Below are positions 51,415 through 59,379 of a stretch of DNA of 64,000 nucleotides, piece by piece. Source of the stretch: an uncultured Porphyromonadaceae bacterium. Its GTDB lineage: Bacteria > Bacteroidota > Bacteroidia > Bacteroidales > Muribaculaceae. The position numbers and the translations under genes were made by a program. Location: assembly GCA_937989585.1 (NCBI GenBank), contig CALKRW010000066.1:12799-76798 (forward strand), read 5' to 3'. The notes under the pieces were generated by a model. It was given only the letters and a program-made list of their open reading frames with translations, did no database searches and was not told the DNA's origin. Numbering within the stretch: the stretch's first letter is position 1; each line of letters opens with the position of its first letter.

Positions 51415-52372
51415 TTTCGGAAATGTCGATTATATTGTGCAGGATTGCGTATATGGTAAGGCCTGCAGGCGAATGAATCTGAAGTTTGGCGGCTATGTTG
51501 CGGCGGTGGGTCGTGACGGTATGGACGGAAATGCATAGAGAGTCGGCAATTTCCTTATTCGAAAGACCTTTTGCGACCAGGCCGATAATCTCCTTCTCGC
51601 GTTCGCTCAGCGCGTCTCCGCTTTTACTTGCGTTCTGTTGTCTCGGATACTCGGCAACCGCGGCACTGGCCGTTATTGTCTTCATTTTTTGCTCGAGTTT
51701 TATTCCGGCAGGCATGAACAGGCGGTTCTCTATCTGCCAGTGGGACATCAGGTCCGCCTCAACGTTGATGATATCGTAAAGTGCGTATGTCAGGATGTTG
51801 TTGATGGTGTGGGGATAATGACGTATGATGATGTCCTTCAGTTCCTGTAGTTTCTCGACCATGTCCTCATGGCCAGCGGAATAATCGGCAATACTCACCC
51901 CGCCGGGATTCTGGCCTTCGAGCATGAGGCGAATCTGGGGGAATATCACATCGTTCTCGTAAGTCATGTGGCGGCGCACCTCGGCAATGTAGTCGTCATA
52001 ATATTTGAGTATCAGGAAGCCGACATCGTTTGCGTCGCTGCAGTTTATCGCCTTAATAAGTTTCTCGCGGATCGAGGGCAGAATGAAGTCAAGGAAATAG
52101 GCGTGTGCATTCTCCAGATAGCGCATGACTGCCTCGAGCGATATTGTCAGGCCGTCGAATGGCCGGTTGCTGATAAGGTTTGCGACTGCGAGGAACGTTT
52201 CTGTATCAATCCCTTCATTGTCACATATCTTATCAATTGTAGAATCACCGAAGCCAAGAGGGATATTGAACCTGTTGACAACCAGCAGCAAGAGGTTGTC
52301 GTCATCAATTATGTCGCGGAGTCTGTCGGTGCTCCGGTATGATTTTTCTGTTTGCGATGTCGCTTTGTCCAT
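51401..52372 (-). CDS. Hemerythrin-like sensor fused to LuxR-type DNA-binding domain
   Basis: I start the 323-residue protein at MDKATSQTEKSY (52372), because the -7 element at 52400-52407 covers the earlier ATG. The N-terminal 40 residues resemble the DUF542 segment of Ric/YtfE iron-sulfur repair proteins. Then comes a hemerythrin-like four-helix domain with histidines in ENAHAYFLD, RRHMTYENDVIFPQI, SAGHEDMVEKL and LMSHWQIENRLFMP, a set that fits a di-iron site. The last 70 residues are a LuxR/GerE helix-turn-helix (LSEREKEIIGLVAKGLSNKE IADSL). It probably senses oxygen, nitric oxide or iron state. Targets are unknown. Confidence 0.85.
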   Translation of the reverse strand: MDKATSQTEKSYRSTDRLRDIIDDDNLLLLVVNRFNIPLGFGDSTIDKICDNEGIDTETFLAVANLISNRPFDGLTISLEAVMRYLENAHAYFLDFILPSIREKLIKAINCSDANDVGFLILKYYDDYIAEVRRHMTYENDVIFPQIRLMLEGQNPGGVSIADYSAGHEDMVEKLQELKDIIIRHYPHTINNILTYALYDIINVEADLMSHWQIENRLFMPAGIKLEQKMKTITASAAVAEYPRQQNASKSGDALSEREKEIIGLVAKGLSNKEIADSLCISVHTVTTHRRNIAAKLQIHSPAGLTIYAILHNIIDISEIKNL

Positions 52373-52399
52373 ATGTGACAGATGTGTTTTATTTGGGCG

Positions 52400-52407
52400 C
52401 AAAGGTA
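52400..52407 (-). promoter_or_regulatory. -7 element of the hemerythrin-LuxR gene
   Basis: TACCTTTG on the minus strand. Initiation near 52394 gives a leader of about 22 bases before 52372. No -33 partner at normal spacing. Confidence 0.5.
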
Positions 52408-52443
52408 AGAATATCCTTATTTTTTAGAAATACTCAAAAATGA

Positions 52444-53919
52444 TTATTTACGCCAGAATGCCGGAGTGAGAAGAATAAGCACTGTGAATAACTCGAGACG
52501 TCCTATGAGCATCATTGCCGATAGAACCCATTTCGCCCCGGTGGGTATTAAGCCGAAGTTCGCTCCGAATGATATATTGGAAATATCGAGGGCGGAATTC
52601 GACACGCACAGGATTCCGGCCATGAAGGAATCGCCTATGTCCATTCCGGACATTGTCATAAGCAATACTCCGAATATCAGCAGTCCAATGAAAAGGCAGA
52701 AGAAAACGGCTACTCGCCGGACAACTGACTGCGACTGTACGCGACCGTTGATCCTCACTGAGGTCACTGCGTTGGGATGAACGCAGCGGTAGAGTTCATT
52801 CCGGCAATATTTGGCAAGATAAAGTATGCGGTCTATCTTCACGCCGCCGGTGGTCGATCCGGAACAGCCTCCGATGAATACCAGTATTGTAATGATGGTT
52901 ATTACAAACGGACTCCAAGTTGATAACGAGCCTATGGCATAACCCGTAGAAGTGAATGCGGAAACGACCTGGAAGAGGGGATCAAGAATAAGGTCACTTG
53001 CGCCTGATGCGTGGCTGTCAATAAGCAGCGATAGGGAAACGATGATTGTCGCTATCACCGAGACGACGGCAAATGCTCTGAAAATCTCGTCTGTCCACAG
53101 ACGTCGCAGACCGTTGTTGATCGAACGGATAATCAGGGTGAAGTTTACCGATGATAGGAACATGAAGACTGTTATCACGGACTTTACGTAATCCGACTGG
53201 AAGAACTCTATGGAATTCTTTGTCGAGTAGCCTCCGGTCGACGTTGTTCCGAATGCGTAGCACACGGAATCAAAGACGTTCATGGGGCCGAGTGCCAGCA
53301 GAGAGAAGCATACCAGGGTCAGGGTTATATAAAGTATCCACAGGGCCTTGGCGGTCTGGGAAATTCGTGGACTGACTTTGTCATGGGTGATTCCGGTGAC
53401 CTCGGCGTTGAACATCTGCATGCCTCCTGCCGAGTTAAGCATGGGAATCACGGCAAGCGTAAAGAGTATGATTCCCATACCGCCGATCCATTGCATCAGC
53501 GCGCGCCATATGTGCAGTCCGTGGCTTAAAACTTCCGCAGACGGATACACGCTTGCTCCAGTTGTGGTAAAGCCTGAGATTGTCTCGAAGAAAGCATCGG
53601 TTACCGAAAGAGGGGTGGCGCTGAAAATAAGCGGAATCATTCCGAATAAAGAAAAAACAATCCATACTGAGGCTGTTAGCAAAAAGCCCTCACGCCGGCC
53701 CATGCGAGATGTATGGGCCTTTATGCGGCGTGTCATCAGAAAACCTGTGAGAGTTGTAATCGCGGACCCAGCGGCAAAAGGAAGCCAATCGCTTTCGCGA
53801 TAAAACAGACATACGAGAGTGGGAATGAGCATGAAGGCGCCTTCAATCATCAGGAGCCATCCAGTCACTTTAAGCAACATTGCCACATTGATAAATCTGC
53901 GTTCCTTGAATCGTCGCAT
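52444..53919 (-). CDS. trkH: TrkH-family potassium uptake channel subunit
   Basis: The protein has 491 residues and about ten to twelve hydrophobic segments. The four pore-loop filters can be seen: TISGFTTTGASV, AFGTTSTGGYST, SAFTSTGYAIGS and LCVSNSALDIS, each with its central Gly or equivalent. GGCSGSTTGGVKIDR is also diagnostic. It works with TrkA, encoded 121 bases upstream on the same strand. Confidence 0.93.
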   Translation of the reverse strand: MRRFKERRFINVAMLLKVTGWLLMIEGAFMLIPTLVCLFYRESDWLPFAAGSAITTLTGFLMTRRIKAHTSRMGRREGFLLTASVWIVFSLFGMIPLIFSATPLSVTDAFFETISGFTTTGASVYPSAEVLSHGLHIWRALMQWIGGMGIILFTLAVIPMLNSAGGMQMFNAEVTGITHDKVSPRISQTAKALWILYITLTLVCFSLLALGPMNVFDSVCYAFGTTSTGGYSTKNSIEFFQSDYVKSVITVFMFLSSVNFTLIIRSINNGLRRLWTDEIFRAFAVVSVIATIIVSLSLLIDSHASGASDLILDPLFQVVSAFTSTGYAIGSLSTWSPFVITIITILVFIGGCSGSTTGGVKIDRILYLAKYCRNELYRCVHPNAVTSVRINGRVQSQSVVRRVAVFFCLFIGLLIFGVLLMTMSGMDIGDSFMAGILCVSNSALDISNISFGANFGLIPTGAKWVLSAMMLIGRLELFTVLILLTPAFWRK

Positions 53920-54040
53920 AATGCTGTAATGCAGTTAATCTATCAGTTTAAATCACTGTGTCTAAATATTGATGTATATGGGGCTTGCAATGATATTTCC
54001 GGGATTGCGTAATTGGAATTGCGATATAAACCATAAAGTT

Positions 54041-55375
54041 TCAGTTGAACAGTCTCTCAACTTTGTGAAGGGCACCGGAGAGTGAGAAAATGACTACATG
54101 GTCGCCGGGCCGGATAACTGTCATGCCGCTTACAAGCATGCCATGACCATCGCGGATAAGGCCTGCTATCGTCATGTCCCGGGAAAGTTTCAGGTCTTTG
54201 ACCGCGGCTCCTGTCACCTTGGCTCCAGGCTTAACTTCCATCTCGGCCACTTCGGCATCGGCAAGTGCAAGGCATTTGGATGTTGATGAGTCGGCGTCAA
54301 GCAGAAGTTGGAAAATAGAACTTGAGGCCAGAAGTTTCTTGTTTATGATTGTACCGATGTTCAGTCCCTCGGCCTGTGAAATGTACTGGATGTTCTCGAC
54401 CTCGGCCACGGTCTTGCGCACACCGAGTTCCTTTGCGCTGAGGCAGGTCAGAATATTCGCTTCCGAAGAACCGGTGAGGGCAATGAAGGCATCATAGTCC
54501 TCAATGCCTTCGTCAAGCAGCAGGTCGATGTCTCGAGCGTCTGCCATGACGATTTCGGCGTTGGGGCATTTTTCAGGAAGAAGATAACAAACTTTCGGAT
54601 CGTTGTCTATAATCTTGATACGGAATTCATCACCGGCCAGTGCGCAAAGGCGTATCGCGATTTTACCGCCTCCCATTATCATGATACGGTGAATGTCGTG
54701 GGGTGTCTTGCCGGTGAGTTGTATAAGGTCATCCACATGCTCGCGTGTGCAGGTGAAATATACAATATCATCCGCAAGCAGGGAGTCGTTGCCACGCGGG
54801 ATGATTGTCTCGTGATTGCGTTTTATGGCAGAAACGTGGAAGTTGTGGTTGGTAAAGGAAAAATCCTTAAGTTTCTGTCCGACTATCGGTGCGCCCTGAT
54901 GGATCTTTACGCCGACAACTATAATCTCGCCGTTATGAATCTCGAACCAGTGGCGAACCCAGGAACGCCGCAACGAGGTGATTATCTCCTGGGCGGCGAG
55001 ATATTCGGGGTAAATAAGCCGGTCCACTCCCATGGCGTGTACAATTCCGGTATTTCGCTCGTCCATGAAGTCGTAAGAGTTAATGCGGCCTACGGTGACC
55101 TTGGCCCCGAGATTCTTGGCGATGGAGCATGCCACGATGTTGTCGGCTTCGTATGGGGTAAGCGCTATGAAAAGATCCGCTGTGTCGCAACGAGCATCAC
55201 GCAGGGTCTGGAACGATGTCGGCGACCCCTGGAGCGTCATCAGATTGTAATTGGAGTCGAGCACATTGAGGCGTTCAGCATCCGCGTCAACAACGAGGAT
55301 GTCCTGTTCCTCATGAGTCAGGAGTTTGGCAAGGTGAGAGCCTACATCGCCGGCTCCGGCAATCACTATCTTCAT
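54041..55375 (-). CDS. trkA: TrkA potassium-channel regulatory subunit
   Basis: The protein has 444 residues and two RCK (TrkA-N plus TrkA-C) units. The first begins KIVIAGAGDVGSHLAKLL with the acidic VVDADAE for NAD binding, and the second IMIMGGGKIAIRLCALAG with IKIIDND. It gates TrkH in response to nucleotides. The gene lies between dxs and trkH, 43 bases after the dxs stop. Confidence 0.94.
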   Translation of the reverse strand: MKIVIAGAGDVGSHLAKLLTHEEQDILVVDADAERLNVLDSNYNLMTLQGSPTSFQTLRDARCDTADLFIALTPYEADNIVACSIAKNLGAKVTVGRINSYDFMDERNTGIVHAMGVDRLIYPEYLAAQEIITSLRRSWVRHWFEIHNGEIIVVGVKIHQGAPIVGQKLKDFSFTNHNFHVSAIKRNHETIIPRGNDSLLADDIVYFTCTREHVDDLIQLTGKTPHDIHRIMIMGGGKIAIRLCALAGDEFRIKIIDNDPKVCYLLPEKCPNAEIVMADARDIDLLLDEGIEDYDAFIALTGSSEANILTCLSAKELGVRKTVAEVENIQYISQAEGLNIGTIINKKLLASSSIFQLLLDADSSTSKCLALADAEVAEMEVKPGAKVTGAAVKDLKLSRDMTIAGLIRDGHGMLVSGMTVIRPGDHVVIFSLSGALHKVERLFN

Positions 55376-55418
55376 TTTATCTGTCGTGACGGATTAGATT
55401 AGGTGGCAGAAGCCGGGC

Positions 55419-57389
55419 CTATGCGGGGCTGGAAACGGCTTCCCTGACTGTGGCGGCAATCGCATCCGGGTCTAAGCCGCAGAGTGTCTTGAGTTCGGCG
55501 ACCGTGCCGTGGGTTATGAAATCGTCAGGTATGCCTCTGGGAATGACTCTGATTGCCGGGGCGTTTTGAGCCATGTATGCAGATACGGCCGAACCTAGGC
55601 CACCTATTGCGGAGGCGTCCTCGACCGTGATGACAGGCAGTCCCATGGAGGCAACTTCTGTGAGTATATCTGTATCGATGGGCTTCAGGAAAACCATGTC
55701 GTAGTGAACTACGTGAATGTCCTCTTGGGCAAGAATCCTGATTGCGGAACCCACTTCATCGGCAATTGTGCCTATGGAAAGTATGATTGCCTGAGGCTTG
55801 TCCTGGGTGGCCGAGGCGTATGTCATCCTTCGTCCCTTGCCGATCGGAAGTTCCTTCGGGGAGTGTTTCCAGTTCGCGTCGTGACCGTTGCCGCGGGGAT
55901 ATCGTATTGCGAAAGGTCCGTTGTTCTGCCGTATGCCGGTATAAAGCAGGTCGGCAAGCATCGATTCGGATGACGGGGCGGAAACTGTCATGTTGGGAAC
56001 GGCGCTCAGGTAGGCGAGATCAAGAGTTCCGTGGTGTGTGGGGCCGTCTTCGCCCACCAGGCCAGCACGGTCTATGGCGAAGACTACCGGCAGTCTGAGC
56101 ATGGCTACGTCGTTGACAATCTGATCGTACGCGCGCTGAAGGAAACTTGAGTAAATCGCGACTACGGGCCGCATGCCTTCCTTGGCAAGACCGGCTGCAA
56201 ATGTCACTGCGTGTCCCTCTGATATGCCGACATCGAATACGCGGTCGGGAAAACGCTTCTGCATGATCGAGACAGATGTACCTGAGAGCATTGCCGCTGA
56301 AATGGCTACAATCCGACTGTCATGTTCGGCGAGTCCGGTCAGGGTTTCGCCGAAAACGTCCTGAAACTTTGTGAATGGGGTTGACGGCCTGAGGCGCTTG
56401 CCGCTGTCAGGGTCGAAATTTCCGGGGGCATGCCAGTGGGCCGGATCGGCTTCGGCTTCCGGAAAACCTTTGCCTTTGGTAGTGCGCAGATGCAGGATTC
56501 TCGGGCCGTCCATGTCCTTGATTGTGTTCAGTACCTTGACAATCTGCTGTACGTCGTTGCCGTCGAAAGGTCCGAAATACCGTATGTTCAGCCCCTCGAA
56601 AATATTCTGCTGGTGGGTAAGGGCTGATTTGACAGAGTTATGGAAGCGCGTCATCCGCTTGGCTTTGGAGTCGCTGATGAGACGCAATCTGCGTGCGACA
56701 CGGAATAGTTTGTGCCGCAGGTCGTTATAACTCTGGGACGCGGTGATGCGTGCAAGATATGAGTTTAGGCCGCCGACATTATTGTCGATGGACATGTCAT
56801 TGTCGTTTAGGACGATGAGCAGATTGTTCGGGATGTTCGAGGCATTGTTCAGTGCCTCGAAGGCCATTCCGCCGGAAATCGAGGCATCGCCTATAACGGC
56901 TACGACATTGCGCCGGGGGGATTCGTCTTTTAGTTGCGATGCGATGGCAAATCCCAAAGCGGCGGAAATGGAGTTTGAGGCGTGGCCTGCGGCGAAAGTG
57001 TCGTATTCGCTCTCCAGAGGGGTTGGAAAGCCGCTCAGGCCACCCATCTTACGCAATGTGTCGAAACGGTCACGCCGGCCTGTCAGTATCTTGTGGCCGT
57101 ATGCCTGATGTCCCACATCCCAGACGATTCTGTCATAGGGGGTGTTGAAGACATAATGCAATGCCACGATAATGTCGACCGCGCCCATTGATGATGCGAA
57201 ATGTCCCGGGTTGTGTGAGAGTTCGGATATGATGAAATGTCTCAGTTCGTCGCAAACCTGAGGCAACTGAGTGACGCTCAGACGACGGAGGTCGTCCGGA
57301 GAGTCGATTTCTGCCAGCAAGGGGTAGTTCTGCTCGGGTTGGCTGTCAATATGTTTGATGTCAGTGTCGCTCACGGTCGTTCTTGACAT
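55419..57389 (-). CDS. dxs: 1-deoxy-D-xylulose-5-phosphate synthase
   Basis: The protein has 656 residues from MSRTTVSDTDIKH (57389). An ATG 7 codons earlier is less likely. WDVGHQAYGHKILTGRRDRF, GDASISGGMAFEALNNA (thiamine-diphosphate site), GLVGEDGPTHHGTLDLAY and GFLxP-like MVFLKPID identify DXS. It makes the first intermediate of the MEP isoprenoid pathway, which could supply the polyprenyl synthetase at 49634. Its start overlaps the end of the small membrane protein gene by 29 bases. Confidence 0.93.
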   Translation of the reverse strand: MSRTTVSDTDIKHIDSQPEQNYPLLAEIDSPDDLRRLSVTQLPQVCDELRHFIISELSHNPGHFASSMGAVDIIVALHYVFNTPYDRIVWDVGHQAYGHKILTGRRDRFDTLRKMGGLSGFPTPLESEYDTFAAGHASNSISAALGFAIASQLKDESPRRNVVAVIGDASISGGMAFEALNNASNIPNNLLIVLNDNDMSIDNNVGGLNSYLARITASQSYNDLRHKLFRVARRLRLISDSKAKRMTRFHNSVKSALTHQQNIFEGLNIRYFGPFDGNDVQQIVKVLNTIKDMDGPRILHLRTTKGKGFPEAEADPAHWHAPGNFDPDSGKRLRPSTPFTKFQDVFGETLTGLAEHDSRIVAISAAMLSGTSVSIMQKRFPDRVFDVGISEGHAVTFAAGLAKEGMRPVVAIYSSFLQRAYDQIVNDVAMLRLPVVFAIDRAGLVGEDGPTHHGTLDLAYLSAVPNMTVSAPSSESMLADLLYTGIRQNNGPFAIRYPRGNGHDANWKHSPKELPIGKGRRMTYASATQDKPQAIILSIGTIADEVGSAIRILAQEDIHVVHYDMVFLKPIDTDILTEVASMGLPVITVEDASAIGGLGSAVSAYMAQNAPAIRVIPRGIPDDFITHGTVAELKTLCGLDPDAIAATVREAVSSPA

Positions 57390-57546
57390 ATTTCTTATAC
57401 ATCGGCACAAAGATGATTATGGCAGACGCGATTATGACAAAAATGGTATAAAGCGTAATCTTTGGGGTATGCACAAGAATATATCCGACAATCCCGAGCC
57501 ATAGAAGTCCGAGAATAGAAAATCTTATGATGTTCTGCAAATTCAT
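57361..57546 (-). CDS. Small two-helix membrane protein
   Basis: The protein has 61 residues: two hydrophobic stretches (FSILGLLWLGIVGYILVH and LYTIFVIIASAIIIFVPMY) and a charged tail (KKYVKNDRERH). A good promoter at 57566-57596 ends 20 bases before it. It overlaps dxs, so it leads the dxs, trkA, trkH series. Function unknown. Confidence 0.7.
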   Translation of the reverse strand: MNLQNIIRFSILGLLWLGIVGYILVHTPKITLYTIFVIIASAIIIFVPMYKKYVKNDRERH

Positions 57547-57565
57547 CTTTAATGCGAATCAGATG

Positions 57566-57596
57566 CAAAGGTAAGTAAAAATCCTGTGTGCGCAAA
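57566..57596 (-). promoter_or_regulatory. Promoter of the small membrane protein / dxs / trkA / trkH series
   Basis: On the minus strand TTTG (57593-57596), 19 bases, then TACCTTTG (57566-57573). Confidence 0.7.
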
Positions 57597-57650
57597 ATTC
57601 ATTTTTGCGGGGGAATACTTCGTGATGTCACGGAATGACGGGGCTGGCTG

Positions 57651-58139
57651 TCATAGTATCTTGATTGCTATGGCCGCACAGGCCTCTGCGTCGGCAAGGG
57701 CGTCGTGATGGTGTGTCAGGTCAAAGCCGCAGGCTCCGGCGACAACCGGGAGTCTGTGGCAGGGAAGTCTCAGCGTCCTGCGCGAGGCCCTGAGCGTGCA
57801 GTGAAAAATGTATCCGGGGTATTCCATTCCGTATGCGGCAAATGCTGCGCGCAAGCATCCTTCGTCAAATGAACTGTTGTGTGCGACCAGGGGCAGGCCC
57901 TCGATCAATGGCTCGACCCTGCTCCATACCTCGGGAAATTTCGGCTGGGAGTCGGTGTCCTCGCGGGTGATTCCGTGTATTCGGACCGTGAAGTCCATGT
58001 AATAGTTGGGGTAGGGGCGAACGAGGCTGTGAAATCTTTCGGTGATCTTGCCGTCGCGTACAATTATTACGCCGACGCTGCAGATGCTGGAGGGGCGGCC
58101 GTTCGCGGTCTCGAAATCAATGGCTGCAAAGTCTTTCAT
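57651..58139 (-). CDS. DnaQ-like 3'-5' exonuclease
   Basis: The protein has 162 residues, an isolated exonuclease domain of the DEDDh class. D8-F-E10-T is Exo I, HNSSFDEGCLRAAF Exo II, and HHHDALADAEACAAI Exo III with the catalytic His and Asp. It could be a proofreading-like or RNase T/oligoribonuclease-like enzyme. The sequence alone does not decide. It starts 9 bases after the stop of the Crp/Fnr gene, so the two form an operon. Confidence 0.87.
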   Translation of the reverse strand: MKDFAAIDFETANGRPSSICSVGVIIVRDGKITERFHSLVRPYPNYYMDFTVRIHGITREDTDSQPKFPEVWSRVEPLIEGLPLVAHNSSFDEGCLRAAFAAYGMEYPGYIFHCTLRASRRTLRLPCHRLPVVAGACGFDLTHHHDALADAEACAAIAIKIL

Positions 58140-58148
58140 GGCGGATGC

Positions 58149-58847
58149 TTATCCGAACTTGCTGATCTTGCGCAAGAAAGGCTCGTTGATAATCTTGATG
58201 CGTCTGCCGTCGACGATTATTATCTTCTCGTTGACAAATGCCGAAAGGGTGCGGATTGCGTTAGAGGTAGTCATGTTCGAGAGGTTCGCCAGGTCCTCGC
58301 GCGACATATATATCTTCATGGTTGCGTTGTCGTCCTCGTATCCGTAGTTCTCGCGCAAAACAATCAGGGCCTCGGCCAGACGTCCGCGTATGTGTTTCTG
58401 GGTAAGATTGACGATTCTTGTGTCGGAGCCTCCGAGGTTATGGGACAGTTCGTGAATGAAGAACCAGGCTAGCTGCATGTTGTGGTCAATCATGTCCTTG
58501 ACGAGTTCGATGGGCAGGGATCCAAGAACGGAAGGCTCGAATGCACATGCGCCGGACATGTGGGGCTCCTCGGCAAAGGCGGCGCGGTATCCGAAATACT
58601 GCACGGGCCTCATTAGCCGTATAATCTGCTGGCGTCCACCCACGCCGTCCTTGAAAATCTTCACCTTGCCTTTCAGCAGGCACCAGAGTTGTTCTGCCTC
58701 CTCGCCCTGTGCGTATAGAATCTGGTTCTTTTTGAAATGATGGATTGTGAAATTGTCAACTATAAGACGCCGCTCGTCGCCGTTGAGCACCGACCAGATG
58801 TCCGACATGTCATCGTTGATAACTTTCTCGAGGGCAGATTTAATCAT
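58149..58847 (-). CDS. Crp/Fnr-family transcriptional regulator
   Basis: The protein has 232 residues. A cyclic-nucleotide-binding-like beta-barrel (HHFKKNQILYAQGEEAEQLW CLLKGKVKIF, about 35-120) is followed by a dimer helix and a winged helix (MSREDLANLSNMTTSNAIRT, ending in a GRRIKIIN wing). There is no N-terminal cysteine cluster, so it is not an iron-sulfur FNR. The ligand is unknown. It is divergent from ppdK, which it could control, but no binding site could be assigned. Confidence 0.87.
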   Translation of the reverse strand: MIKSALEKVINDDMSDIWSVLNGDERRLIVDNFTIHHFKKNQILYAQGEEAEQLWCLLKGKVKIFKDGVGGRQQIIRLMRPVQYFGYRAAFAEEPHMSGACAFEPSVLGSLPIELVKDMIDHNMQLAWFFIHELSHNLGGSDTRIVNLTQKHIRGRLAEALIVLRENYGYEDDNATMKIYMSREDLANLSNMTTSNAIRTLSAFVNEKIIIVDGRRIKIINEPFLRKISKFG

Positions 58848-59037
58848 AAGTCATTTCGATAATTAGGGGCTAAGATGCTCTTAGCCTGAGATTGCAGAAG
58901 AAAGGACGGGTTCGGGTCCTTGCAAATAAGATTAATTAAATGGTCCGTAGTGGAAAATTTGATTGGAAACCTCGTGGCGAACCTTAGAAACAGGGTGGCA
59001 TAAAAAGATATGCCGTAGGATTATGTTATATGACACG

Positions 59038-59070
59038 CAAATTTAATAATAAAATTTCTACTTTACCAAA
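59038..59070 (-). promoter_or_regulatory. Promoter of the Crp/Fnr gene
   Basis: On the minus strand TTTG (59067-59070), 21 bases, then TAAATTTG (59038-59045). Confidence 0.6.
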
Positions 59071-59256
59071 TTTTCAGGAAAAAATAGTCCATATTTAAGT
59101 CAGAAATTCCACTGAATTCTACTAATCGTGCTGCCACCTTCGCGTTCGGCATCTATCTGCCGGAATAGAGCGACTTAACCTTACACACGATCAAATAACA
59201 TTATTTATATTTATATGAGTAAGGCCAAATTTGTGGCAAAGTTTTTCAATGCTGTC

Positions 59257-59287
59257 TTGGGAATCTCGACCAAATGACTTAACTTTG
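59257..59287 (+). promoter_or_regulatory. Promoter of ppdK
   Basis: TTG (59257-59259), 20 bases, then TAACTTTG (59280-59287). Initiation near 59293. Confidence 0.65.
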
Positions 59288-59379
59288 CAGAATGGATTAT
59301 GTAGCTCTTTTGCGCATTCGACCTGAAATAAAGAAATTTTAATCATTTACAATCAAACATAACCCAAGTAAAAAACACA

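Larger units (their letters stand above)
58848..59379. other. Intergenic region between divergent Crp/Fnr and ppdK genes
   Basis: 532 bases without a gene. It holds a minus promoter (59038-59070) and a plus promoter (59257-59287). The minus leader of about 185 bases and the plus leader of about 87 bases contain no RNA motif that I recognise. Between the promoters is an AT-rich stretch. Confidence 0.6.
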
